Below are positions 8,643 through 17,053 of a stretch of DNA of 64,000 nt, piece by piece. The DNA is taken from assembly GCA_015068655.1 (NCBI GenBank), contig SVKC01000003.1, forward strand, positions 1 to 64,000, written 5' to 3'. The notes under the pieces are model-generated. The model searched no databases. It was not told the DNA's origin and saw nothing but the letters and a program-made list of their open reading frames with translations. A program made the translations under genes and the position numbers. The DNA is from Oscillospiraceae bacterium. Lineage in GTDB: Bacteria; Bacillota; Clostridia; Monoglobales; Monoglobaceae. Position 1 is the stretch's first letter; each line of letters begins with the position of its first letter.

Positions 8643-9999
8643 TAGCTGTCTGACCTTTTAAATGGTTACTTTTTACGTTTTAATAGCTTTGGCTTCAAAC
8701 ACACTTCATCGAGTGGGATCGGAGAAAGTGCGAGTGTTTCCAACAGTTTTTTCTGTTCGTCAGTTTGCATCAGGTCAAATGGAGTATTGTTTTCGAAAAG
8801 CTCCCGTACAACACTGTTTACATGACAAATTATGAGATGAATATCTTCATCTTCCAAGGTGTTGAAATTAAAGCCTTTAGGTAAAACTTGCCTGAGGATA
8901 ACATGATTTTTCTCAATGCGACCTTTTTGCCATGAGGCTTGCGGATCGCAGTAAAAAACGCGTGTTCTTCTCGCTCCGTTTTCGGTATATTCAAGATGAT
9001 GAGAGCCTTTAAATTCCACACCATTGTCTGTGAGAATAACCGGAAACAGTTTACGGAAAGTATCCAGTCCCAGGTGCAATGTAAGTTTATCAAATACATC
9101 TTTAACGCTCTTTTGTGTGCCGTCAGGCATAAGAAAAACAAGCATAAAGTTTGTTTGACGGAAAATCATTGTAAGTAGCACCTTATGGCTGCCTCTGGCA
9201 CCTTTTACGGTATCCATTTCAACTACAGGAAGATTGGGATTCTGTTCCATAAATGAAGTAAAGTCGGTATAAGTGCGACCTTTTCGATATTGATAATCCA
9301 TTTTCATAACAACATCGTGCGGATGCCTTTGTCGATAACGAACTTTCTTTGGTAAATCGATATTTTTGATATGAAACGCATTCATATCAATGTAGTTGTA
9401 AATTGTCTTTTCTGAAAGCCCGATTTCATCTGCATGAGATGCAAAAATATGATTGATGGACTGACCTTTGTTGATAAGCGGTGCTAAAATATCGTTGATT
9501 TCCATAAGTCTTTCGGGATTGGTGCGAATACCTTTTCGGGACGTGCTTAATTCCTTGATATATTCTGCGTGAGCTCTGTGTGCGGTGTAATATGCGTGAT
9601 TTCGCCTGCAGGTCTTTTCTTCTGGGCAACAAGTACACACATAGGGCGGATTATCTAATAAAGGACAATGCAATGACAGATAATCGTGGCACAAATCATG
9701 GCAGGAATATTCAGTACAGGTTTTGCAGCGAGAAAAGCAAGTATACTTGCTTTCTGTATCACAAAGGTTACGCCTTAAACAAGTACGATAGTTGGCACAA
9801 TCATTATTGGTATAGACATTACCATTTACGAAACAACGATGATTTTTGACTTCTCTTGATATGGTTGTAGCACTTCTGTTAAGGTGTCTTGCTATGTAAG
9901 CAAATGACACATCAAGAGCCAAATATTTTTCGATAATAGCTCTGTCGGATAGTGTAAGATGTTTACTCATAGGTCTGCTCCTTTCCGGTCAGACAGCTA
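8643..9999 (-). mobile_element. IS30-family insertion sequence (putative inverted repeats TAGCTGTCTGACC)
   Basis: 13-bp perfect inverted repeats at 8643-8655 and 9987-9999 flank the transposase ORF; true element ends may lie further out. Confidence 0.7.
8666..9970 (-). CDS. IS30 family transposase
   Basis: MSKHLTLSDRAIIEKYLALDVSFAYIARHLNRSATTISREVKNHR; DDE region VVEMDTVKGARG...LTDNGVEFKG...KGRIEKNH. Confidence 0.97.
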   Translation of the reverse strand: MSKHLTLSDRAIIEKYLALDVSFAYIARHLNRSATTISREVKNHRCFVNGNVYTNNDCANYRTCLRRNLCDTESKYTCFSRCKTCTEYSCHDLCHDYLSLHCPLLDNPPYVCTCCPEEKTCRRNHAYYTAHRAHAEYIKELSTSRKGIRTNPERLMEINDILAPLINKGQSINHIFASHADEIGLSEKTIYNYIDMNAFHIKNIDLPKKVRYRQRHPHDVVMKMDYQYRKGRTYTDFTSFMEQNPNLPVVEMDTVKGARGSHKVLLTMIFRQTNFMLVFLMPDGTQKSVKDVFDKLTLHLGLDTFRKLFPVILTDNGVEFKGSHHLEYTENGARRTRVFYCDPQASWQKGRIEKNHVILRQVLPKGFNFNTLEDEDIHLIICHVNSVVRELFENNTPFDLMQTDEQKKLLETLALSPIPLDEVCLKPKLLKRKK

Positions 10000-10190
10000 A
10001 GAGTATTATCACATAAATATATAAATTTGTAAAACTAAATGCACGATTGTAAAAGTAAAAGTCAGTAATTTCTGGCGTTTAATTTTACAATTAAGGATAA
10101 AAAATAAAAAAGTTCTGTCCGTATTTTTGGACAGAAAATGTATTATTCTTGTATCAAGACAAAGAAAAAAATGTTTTGGAGGTACTTGAT

Positions 10191-10304
10191 ATGAGAGTTT
10201 TGGGTGTTATACTGGCGATGTCGGTTTTTTCGGTTTATCCTGCACTTTGTTTTGCAATTTTGCTTGCAACGGCATTTTTCTCAAGGCCTGATATTGTGGA
10301 ATAG
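10191..10304 (+). CDS. Hypothetical 37-aa hydrophobic peptide MRVLGVILAMSVFSVYPALCFAILLATAFFSRPDIVE
   Basis: Read directly; SD TTGGAGG about 8 nt before ATG; below the ORF-track length cut-off. Confidence 0.5.
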   Translation: MRVLGVILAMSVFSVYPALCFAILLATAFFSRPDIVE

Positions 10305-10337
10305 AGGTAGTTTGAATTTGTTGCGTTGCGATATGAT

Positions 10338-10437
10338 GATATAAATTCCTTTATCTCGTTGCCGCAAGGCAACATATCGCATCGAAGATATATCGCGTAC
10401 GAAGTACATATAACAAATTCCGTCAGGAATTTATATC
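10338..10437 (-). repeat. Dispersed GATATA/hairpin repeat, copy 2 (inverted relative to copy 1)
   Basis: GATATAAATTCCT...AGGAATTTATATC; on the minus strand it follows a hairpin identical to that of copy 1. Confidence 0.9.
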
Positions 10438-10440
10438 GTT

Positions 10441-10476
10441 GAAAAAAGCGTACTGAATTTTCAGTACGCTTTTTTC
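10441..10476 (-). terminator. Terminator hairpin downstream of tRNA-Glu
   Basis: GAAAAAAGCGTACTGAATTTTCAGTACGCTTTTTTC immediately 3' of the tRNA. Confidence 0.88.
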
Positions 10477-10477
10477 A

Positions 10478-10552
10478 TGGTGACTCCTAGGGGATTCGAA
10501 CCCCTGTAGCCGCCGTGAGAGGGCGGAGTCTTAACCACTTGACCAAGGAGCC
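10478..10552 (-). tRNA. tRNA-Glu(CTC)
   Basis: Reverse complement GGCTCCTTGGTCAAGTGGTTAAGACTCCGCCCTCTCACGGCGGCTACAGGGGTTCGAATCCCCTAGGAGTCACCA folds as a cloverleaf; encoded CCA. Confidence 0.96.
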
Positions 10553-10578
10553 ATATAAAAGTTTTGTTTCCCTTGTGG

Positions 10579-10606
10579 AAAACCCGTGTTTTGGAACACG
10601 GGTTTT
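10579..10606 (-). terminator. Hairpin between tRNA-Met and tRNA-Glu
   Basis: AAAACCCGTGTTTTGGAACACGGGTTTT. Confidence 0.65.
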
Positions 10607-10611
10607 CAGGG

Positions 10612-10688
10612 TGGTAGCGGTAACTAGATTCGAACTAGTGACACTACGGGTATGAACCGTATGCTCTAGCCAACTGAGCTATACCGCC
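10612..10688 (-). tRNA. tRNA-Met(CAT)
   Basis: Reverse complement GGCGGTATAGCTCAGTTGGCTAGAGCATACGGTTCATACCCGTAGTGTCACTAGTTCGAATCTAGTTACCGCTACCA; elongator-type (no fMet/Ile-lysidine distinction tested). Confidence 0.95.
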
Positions 10689-10809
10689 ATATGCTTGTCC
10701 AAACGGACATATGATATAATAACATATTATTTCCCAAATGTCAATACCTGAATACAAAAATTTTCAAATATTTTTTGAGAATTTACGATATTTTTGGGGA
10801 TTATTTTAA

Positions 10810-10846
10810 AAATCCCCTTTGCGGAAAAATATCTGCAAAGGGGATT
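10810..10846 (-). terminator. Intrinsic terminator
   Basis: AATCCCCTTTGC...GCAAAGGGGATT, T-rich on minus strand, right after the stop of the 10863-12314 gene. Confidence 0.8.
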
Positions 10847-10862
10847 TGTGGTTCCAATAAAA

Positions 10863-12314
10863 TCAGAAGCTTTGAGTGTAGAAATCTACGTAATTCATTC
10901 CTGTCATAAGATCCTTCTGTGCGGAAGCAAGGCTCCAGCCGAATACCTGTTCGAAAAGGGAAGAACCTACATAGGTATATTCGCCCAGGAGAAGAACCTT
11001 TGATGCATTTTGCGGTGTGCCGTCCAGAAGAATTTCTGTTGAGTCAACTGTAAGGGTGAGAGTAGAGAAGCCCGGGAAATATTCGCTGTTTGCAACGATT
11101 ACGCCGTTGTCATAGCTTAAGGAAACCGAGTCATCATATGCACTTTCGAGAATTGCTCTCAGGGGAACATAAATTTCTCCGTCAATAATAGGAAGCGTTT
11201 CTGTCTCTGTCCATGCTGAAAAATAAGGATACGCGGGATAGGATTCTTCGTAGAAGCCGTTGTCGTCATAGGTTGGATAGAGGCCTTCCGGTGTAAAGGA
11301 GTTTTCCTCAGTAAGCTCAGGAATATCTACCTTTGTTTTGCCTATTTTGCTGAATGAAGCCTTTGAATTCATAGAAAAATCAAGAAGTCCCGGTGATTCA
11401 AGCTCCCATTCATCATCAAAGAGCTCGGTTGTTATCTTTTTGAGGTCAACGGAGATGTCTGCCGCCATATCTACGGTTGCAATTTTTCCGCCACGAAGAT
11501 TATATTCATAGCGGATTCCATTTTCGCCAAGAAGCTGCAAGCCGTCAAGGGGCGGAATGCTTTCAAGAGCTGATGTGAAATCAACAGGCGAACCTTCTTC
11601 GCCAAAGCTGTCATAGAGTATGTCGCCAAACTTTGTTACAAGAATGGGAATAAGTTCGTCAACCATAGAAACAAGGGCATTGTTGTCAATTTTCACAATA
11701 CAGCTTGATGCAGAAAACTTGATGTCTGCATATTTTTCAAGGAGTTCAAGGGAATATTCGCTTATGGAACCAACCACATCTTTTGAAAGGAGCGTTTCCA
11801 TATAAGTTGTATACTGCTGAGCTTCCTCTTCGGTTTCAAACATATCGTATAAGTCTATGACCAGATATTTGTTGAGAAGAGGAGCGGAATAGATTATCTT
11901 GTATACAGGTGTTTCTGAATTCAAATCATACTGCATCCACATTCCTGATTTTGAATCAACACTTACAGAAAGATTGGAGTTCACGTTGACGGTCTGCAGG
12001 GATGCAGAGGTCAGGGCAAATTCACCTTTGCGCAAATCATCGGACATATCCACCTGAAGCTTCATTGAGGAACTGTTTGAAAGAAGACTTTCGAGAAGTG
12101 ATTTCACATCAACAAAACAGTTGATTTCATCAGGCATTTCGATTTCCTTTAAAAGCTCCAGAACCTCGTCACAGTTGTCAAAGGTCATTGAAAAGCTGTA
12201 TTCAGCGGAGTAGTTGTTGTAGCTATCCCGCATAAAATCAGGAAGCTCGGCGCTGACAGAAAGAGATGACAGAATAAATGTCAATGCAAGTACAAGTGTA
12301 AGTAACTTTTTCAT
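10863..12314 (-). CDS. Secreted protein with C-terminal copper-amine-oxidase-N/stalk-like domain
   Basis: Signal peptide MKKLLTLVLALTFILSSLSVSA; C-terminal EIYVPLRAILESAYDDSVSLSYDNGVIVAN pattern. Confidence 0.75.
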   Translation of the reverse strand: MKKLLTLVLALTFILSSLSVSAELPDFMRDSYNNYSAEYSFSMTFDNCDEVLELLKEIEMPDEINCFVDVKSLLESLLSNSSSMKLQVDMSDDLRKGEFALTSASLQTVNVNSNLSVSVDSKSGMWMQYDLNSETPVYKIIYSAPLLNKYLVIDLYDMFETEEEAQQYTTYMETLLSKDVVGSISEYSLELLEKYADIKFSASSCIVKIDNNALVSMVDELIPILVTKFGDILYDSFGEEGSPVDFTSALESIPPLDGLQLLGENGIRYEYNLRGGKIATVDMAADISVDLKKITTELFDDEWELESPGLLDFSMNSKASFSKIGKTKVDIPELTEENSFTPEGLYPTYDDNGFYEESYPAYPYFSAWTETETLPIIDGEIYVPLRAILESAYDDSVSLSYDNGVIVANSEYFPGFSTLTLTVDSTEILLDGTPQNASKVLLLGEYTYVGSSLFEQVFGWSLASAQKDLMTGMNYVDFYTQSF

Positions 12315-12410
12315 AAGAAAATCCTCCTTATTTTATATGAGAAAACTTTTTTCTCAAGATATATATTAAGTATAGCACATATGGTATTTTTATGCAACAA
12401 AATTTGGTAT

Positions 12411-12440
12411 AAAAAATGCGACCATTTCGGTCGCATTTTT
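12411..12440 (-). terminator. Intrinsic terminator after fba
   Basis: AAAAAATGCGACCATTTCGGTCGCATTTTT. Confidence 0.85.
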
Positions 12441-12453
12441 AAGTTTGGTTTTT

Positions 12454-13317
12454 TTATGCTTTGCCAACAGAACCGAAGAGTTCCATTTTTTCCTTAACTG
12501 TTGCCTTGATAGCCTCAGTTCCGGGAGCAAGAAGCTTTCTGGGGTCGAAGCCCTTGCCTTCGAGATCCTTGCCGGCTTCGATATACTTTCTTGTTGCATC
12601 AGCAAAAGAAAGCTGACATTCTGTGTTAACGTTGATTTTGCTAACACCGAGAGAAATTGCTTTCTTAATCATATCCTCGGGAATACCTGTTCCGCCGTGG
12701 AGAACCAGTGGCATAGGAGATGTAGCCTTTTCGATTTCTGCAAGAACCTCAAAGTTGAGACCCTGCCAGTTTTCGGGGTATTTTCCGTGGATGTTGCCGA
12801 TACCTGCAGCAAGAATATCAACACCCAAATCCGCAATCATTTTGCATTCGTTGGGGTCTGCAACTTCGCCTGCACCTACAACGCCGTCTTCTTCGCCGCC
12901 GATTGAACCAACCTCTGCTTCAACAGAGATACCCTTTGAGTTTGCAAGAGCAACAAGCTCCTTTGTCTTTTCGATGTTTTCTTCGATTGAGTAGTGTGAA
13001 CCGTCAAACATAATTGATGAAAAACCTGCTTCCATTGCGTCAAGTGCGCCCTGATAGCTGCCGTGGTCAAGGTGGATTGCAACGGGAACAGTGATGTTCA
13101 GACCTTCAATCATACCCTTCACCATATTTACAACAGTTTTGTAGCCTGTCATATATTTTCCTGCACCTTCGGAAACACCCAGGATTACAGGTGAATTACA
13201 TTCCTGTGCTGTGAGGAGAATTGCCTTTGTCCATTCAAGGTTGTTGATGTTGAACTGACCTACGGCATATTTTCCTTCCTTTGCTTTTTTAAGCATTTCT
13301 GTAACAGATACCAACAT
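12454..13317 (-). CDS. fba: Class II fructose-bisphosphate aldolase
   Basis: PVAIHLDHGSYQGALDAMEAGFSSIMFDGSHYSIEENIEKTKE and PLVLHGGTGIPEDMIKKAISLGVSKINVNTE. Confidence 0.96.
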   Translation of the reverse strand: MLVSVTEMLKKAKEGKYAVGQFNINNLEWTKAILLTAQECNSPVILGVSEGAGKYMTGYKTVVNMVKGMIEGLNITVPVAIHLDHGSYQGALDAMEAGFSSIMFDGSHYSIEENIEKTKELVALANSKGISVEAEVGSIGGEEDGVVGAGEVADPNECKMIADLGVDILAAGIGNIHGKYPENWQGLNFEVLAEIEKATSPMPLVLHGGTGIPEDMIKKAISLGVSKINVNTECQLSFADATRKYIEAGKDLEGKGFDPRKLLAPGTEAIKATVKEKMELFGSVGKA

Positions 13318-13521
13318 TTTTGTTTCCTCCTAAGTTTAACTACTTTATATCCTTATATATGATACCATTTCACAAAAAATATGTCAAGAAAAATTGACAT
13401 TTATCTGACAAATTTTTCAAGATATTTTTAAACTGAGCATTGCATTTTTTGAGGATAAGTGTTAAACTATATTCCTGACAACATTTTGTGTTTATATTCA
13501 GAAATATCAGAGGTGGTTGTA

Positions 13522-15381
13522 TTGAAAGGGATATTAAAAGGCTTTATGGGCTTTTTCAGGGAGTATTGGGGCGGTATCTTTGCGGTTCTGGCACTTCTCA
13601 TTCCCGATTTGTTGCTGAGGTTTCTTGTGTGGCCAAAGGTAGATGACATTTTTTTTACAACGGTTGTTCCGACACTCTTTAATCTGGCGTGGATTGGACT
13701 TATTCTTTTTGGCTCGGCAGTTTTTCTGCCAAAGAAATGGGGTCGGCTTCTATATATTGTTATTGGCAGTGTTTTTATTGTTTTCGCTTTTGCTCAGTAT
13801 GTTTATTTCGGAATATTTGACCAGTTCTTCCGTCTCATAAGCATCGGTCTTGTGGGTGAGGGCGGAGATTATCTTGATTATGCACTTTCTCATATTGATG
13901 CAAAGCTTATTCTGAGCACTCTTGCCTCGATAGCCTGTCTTGTTTTGGGAGCGGTGAAATGGAAAACTCCCCAAAAAAATACTATAACCTTGAAGCTTTT
14001 TGCACTTGTGCCTGTAGCTGTGATTTCGGCATTGCATATCTTTATGCAGCCGTCCCTCTTTGGGGAGTCGGAAAGTGACTGGGACGCATGGAAAAAGCCC
14101 AGAGTTATTTATCAGGAGTTTGTGGCAGTGAACAAGAGTATGGATATTGCGGGGATTTATCATTTTGTGGCTCGAGACTTCTACAAAACATGGATTGACG
14201 ATGGAAATTACGGCAAAGAGGATTTTGCAAAGGTTGAAAATTTCTTTGAGAAAAAGGCTCAGACAACAAAGAAAAATGAATACACGGGAGCCCTTGAGGG
14301 AAAAAATGTTATTGCAGTTATGCTTGAAGGAATTGATGATTGGCAGATTGATGAAAAGTATACTCCTACCATAAAGTATATGATGAAAAACGGCATAAAT
14401 TTTGGAAATCACCATGCGCCCACCTTTGGAACGGGTTATACTCTGGGAACGGAATTTTGTTTCAACACGGGGTATTATACGCCGATTTCTGCCGTAAGTG
14501 CCGTGAATTATGTTTCCAACCGTTTTCCCGATGCTCTGCCGAAGCTATTCAAGGAAAAGGGGTACAAGGTAAACTCTTTCCATTACAACAATGCGGAGTT
14601 TTACAACAGAAGTGTTTTTCATCACAGTCTGGGTTATGAAAAGTACCATTCTTTTCAGGATTACGGGCTTCCGTTCTATGTTGCCCAGGCGGACAGCAAT
14701 ATTCTGAAAACCGAGGAAATTTATGAAGATATGGTGGCGGGAAAGCCGTTTTTCAGTTTTGTTATAACCTATTCAGGGCATATTCCGTACAGCTTTGAGG
14801 ATGCAAAGCTGGCACTTGCATCGGAAAATCATCCTGACCTTGTTGACCCCGAAATGGATACAGAGGAAAATGCCTGCCGTCTTCTTGCGAGGGATACGGA
14901 CGACTTTTTCCGTCAGCTTCTTGAAAGCCTTGAGCGGGACGGGCTTTTGGAGGATACCGTAATTGTTGTTTATACCGACCATTATGCATACGGCTTTTCG
15001 GACAGAGAAAGACTTCAGGAGCTGAATCGTGAAGTAGGTGATGAAATACTCTATCGTGTTCCGGCGTTTATTTATACTCCCGGTCTTGAAACTGTTGAAG
15101 TGACGAAGCCTACGGGCACGGCTGACCTTTTGCCTACCCTTATTAATCTCTTCGGTCTTGAAAACAGGCACAGCTATATCGGCTCGGACATCCTTTCGGC
15201 AGATTATGAAGGCTTTGTGTATTTTGAGGATGGTTCATGGATGATGGGGGATAAGCATTATGCACCATCGGAGGAACAGGATATATCCGATGAAGAATGG
15301 GTTCAGGAAGGAAACAGAAGAAAGGATGAGCTTTGCGAAATAAATGAAATTGTGATTATGGGAGATTATTTTTCACGGTAA
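13522..15381 (+). CDS. LTA synthase family sulfatase-domain membrane protein
   Basis: N-terminal TM segments then VIAVMLEGIDDWQI...HHAPTFGTGYTLGTEFCFNTGYY...FFSFVITYSGHIPY...VIVVYTDHYAYG; probable TTG start at 13522 (SD AGAGGTGG). Confidence 0.88.
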   Translation: MKGILKGFMGFFREYWGGIFAVLALLIPDLLLRFLVWPKVDDIFFTTVVPTLFNLAWIGLILFGSAVFLPKKWGRLLYIVIGSVFIVFAFAQYVYFGIFDQFFRLISIGLVGEGGDYLDYALSHIDAKLILSTLASIACLVLGAVKWKTPQKNTITLKLFALVPVAVISALHIFMQPSLFGESESDWDAWKKPRVIYQEFVAVNKSMDIAGIYHFVARDFYKTWIDDGNYGKEDFAKVENFFEKKAQTTKKNEYTGALEGKNVIAVMLEGIDDWQIDEKYTPTIKYMMKNGINFGNHHAPTFGTGYTLGTEFCFNTGYYTPISAVSAVNYVSNRFPDALPKLFKEKGYKVNSFHYNNAEFYNRSVFHHSLGYEKYHSFQDYGLPFYVAQADSNILKTEEIYEDMVAGKPFFSFVITYSGHIPYSFEDAKLALASENHPDLVDPEMDTEENACRLLARDTDDFFRQLLESLERDGLLEDTVIVVYTDHYAYGFSDRERLQELNREVGDEILYRVPAFIYTPGLETVEVTKPTGTADLLPTLINLFGLENRHSYIGSDILSADYEGFVYFEDGSWMMGDKHYAPSEEQDISDEEWVQEGNRRKDELCEINEIVIMGDYFSR

Positions 15382-15535
15382 GCAGTTGATGTGACAAGGA
15401 TTTTTTTCGTAGTAACATATTTGTAATAAAAAATTCAAAAAATATACTTGTTTTGACATAAGTTTTGTGCTACAATGTAACTACAGCTTTGAAAAATTCT
15501 TTGGCTGTAAATCTGTCCGATGGGAGGGATTGCGA

Positions 15536-15799
15536 ATGGATAGAACAAATCTTTCAAACACTGTGAAGTTGCGGATTGAGAAAGATAAACCCGACGCTAG
15601 GGAGCTCATTCTGAGTGTTCACGGTGCTTTGACCGAAAAGGGATATAATCCCATAAGTCAGATTGTCGGCTATATTATGTCCGGCGACCCTTCTTATATT
15701 ACTGCACATAAGGGCGCGCGTACACTTATTCAAAAGCTTGAAACCGACGAAATTCTCGAAGAGCTTGTGAGATTTTATGTTTCGGATGAAAACAAATAA
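15536..15799 (+). CDS. IreB family regulatory phosphoprotein
   Basis: NTVKLRIEKDKPDARELILSVHGALTEKGYNPISQIVGYIMSGDPSYITAHKGARTLIQKLETDEILEELVRFYV; start with SD GGGAGGG. Confidence 0.92.
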   Translation: MDRTNLSNTVKLRIEKDKPDARELILSVHGALTEKGYNPISQIVGYIMSGDPSYITAHKGARTLIQKLETDEILEELVRFYVSDENK

Positions 15800-15997
15800 C
15801 AGAAAAGGGCTGTTGCGTTGAGCGATAGTCCTTTTGAATTTTTACAAAATTTCTTCTGTGGGGAAATGTTTTGCGATTATACGATTTTATTCGACAAAAT
15901 GCGATAAAACCGCAATTTTTTTCTTTCGACAGAAGGAATTTTTTTATTTATTTTGTTGACAAAATTTCTCAAATCTGTTAAAATAAATAAAAAAGCG

Positions 15998-16020
15998 GAC
16001 AAAACGGACGATGTTTTGTC
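15998..16020. promoter_or_regulatory. Inverted repeat GACAAAACggacgatGTTTTGTC upstream of abrB-like gene
   Basis: 8-bp perfect arms, 40 bp upstream of the start codon at 16060; related GACAAAA half-sites at about 15893 and 15958. Confidence 0.45.
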
Positions 16021-16059
16021 AAACTACGATAAAATAATATGAAAAGGAGCAAATTAACT

Positions 16060-16473
16060 ATGAAATCAACCGGAATCGTAAGACACGTTGACTCGCTTGA
16101 CAGAATTGTTATACCAAAGGAGCTGTGCAAAACCTTGGGAATTGAGCCTAAGGGAGCATTGGAAATCTTTGTTGACGGAAACAATATTATTCTTGAAAAA
16201 CACGAAACTGCATCGGAGAATGGTTCAAAGGGAAACGCGGGAATCGTCAGACACGTAGATACAGTGGGCAGAATTGTTATTCCCAAGGAAATCTGCGGAA
16301 AGCTCGGAATTGAGCAGAAGGATTCGCTTGAGATTTTTGTTGAAGATACAAAAATTATTCTCGGAAAGTATGAGCCTGCCTGTATTTTTTGCAAGGAAGC
16401 ACAGGATACGGTGATGTACAAGAAAAAGCTTATTTGCGAAAAGTGCATCAGAAATCTGATAAACCTTATATAA
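16060..16473 (+). CDS. AbrB/SpoVT-family transcriptional regulator with two tandem AbrB domains and a C-terminal CxxC...CxxC segment
   Basis: STGIVRHVDSLDRIVIPKELCKTLGIEPKGALEIFVDGNNIILEKHE followed by AGIVRHVDTVGRIVIPKEICGKLGIEQKDSLEIFVEDTKIILGKYEPACIFCKEAQDTVMYKKKLICEKC. Confidence 0.93.
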   Translation: MKSTGIVRHVDSLDRIVIPKELCKTLGIEPKGALEIFVDGNNIILEKHETASENGSKGNAGIVRHVDTVGRIVIPKEICGKLGIEQKDSLEIFVEDTKIILGKYEPACIFCKEAQDTVMYKKKLICEKCIRNLINLI

Positions 16474-16492
16474 TAATTGAACAGCAGTATGT

Positions 16493-16529
16493 ACAAAACG
16501 CCTTCGTATTGATACGGGGCGTTTTTTGT
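16493..16529 (+). terminator. Intrinsic terminator after abrB-like gene
   Basis: ACAAAACGCCTTCGTATTGATACGGGGCGTTTTTTGT. Confidence 0.75.
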
Positions 16530-16587
16530 ATGGGGCTGTTGACGAAAAGTCTTTGTGGTGCTAAAATGTTTTCAAGAGGTGATATTT

Positions 16588-17025
16588 TTGAAGGTCGTAT
16601 TGCAAAGAGTTAAAGAGGCGTCGGTGAAGGTCAGCGGTGAAGTTGTAGGCGAAATCGGAAGAGGTTACGTTGTGCTTCTCGGCGTAGGAAATGAGGATAC
16701 AAAAGAAACAGCAGAAAAAATGGCAGACAAGGTGAAAAAGCTCAGGCTTTTTCCTGACAGTGAGGACAAGACCAATTTGTCCATTGAGGATATAGACGGT
16801 GAAGTGTTGGTTGTTTCCCAGTTCACTCTCTATGCTGATGCGAGAAAGGGCACAAGACCCAGCTTTGTGAATGCCGGTGCGCCTGCTCTTGCGAAGGAGC
16901 TGTATGAATATTTTCTGGAGCTTTGTGAGAGCAGGTTCAGGAAAACCGCTCACGGTTGCTTTGGAGAGCATATGGAGGTAAGCCTTGTGAACGACGGACC
17001 TTTTACCATATGTCTTGAGCTTTAA
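16588..17025 (+). CDS. dtd: D-aminoacyl-tRNA deacylase
   Basis: LKVVLQRVKEASVKVSGEVVGEIGRGYVVLLGVG...SQFTLYADARKGTRPSF; TTG start at 16588 inferred. Confidence 0.96.
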   Translation: MKVVLQRVKEASVKVSGEVVGEIGRGYVVLLGVGNEDTKETAEKMADKVKKLRLFPDSEDKTNLSIEDIDGEVLVVSQFTLYADARKGTRPSFVNAGAPALAKELYEYFLELCESRFRKTAHGCFGEHMEVSLVNDGPFTICLEL

Positions 17026-17053
17026 TAACTTATGATTTGAAAAGGAGAAAGAT

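Noticed and set aside
10191-10304. Calling the 37-aa peptide a type I toxin with a defined antitoxin RNA
   Set aside because: Hydrophobic peptide and structured leader are suggestive only; no antisense promoter or homology could be established, so it is kept as a hypothetical small ORF.
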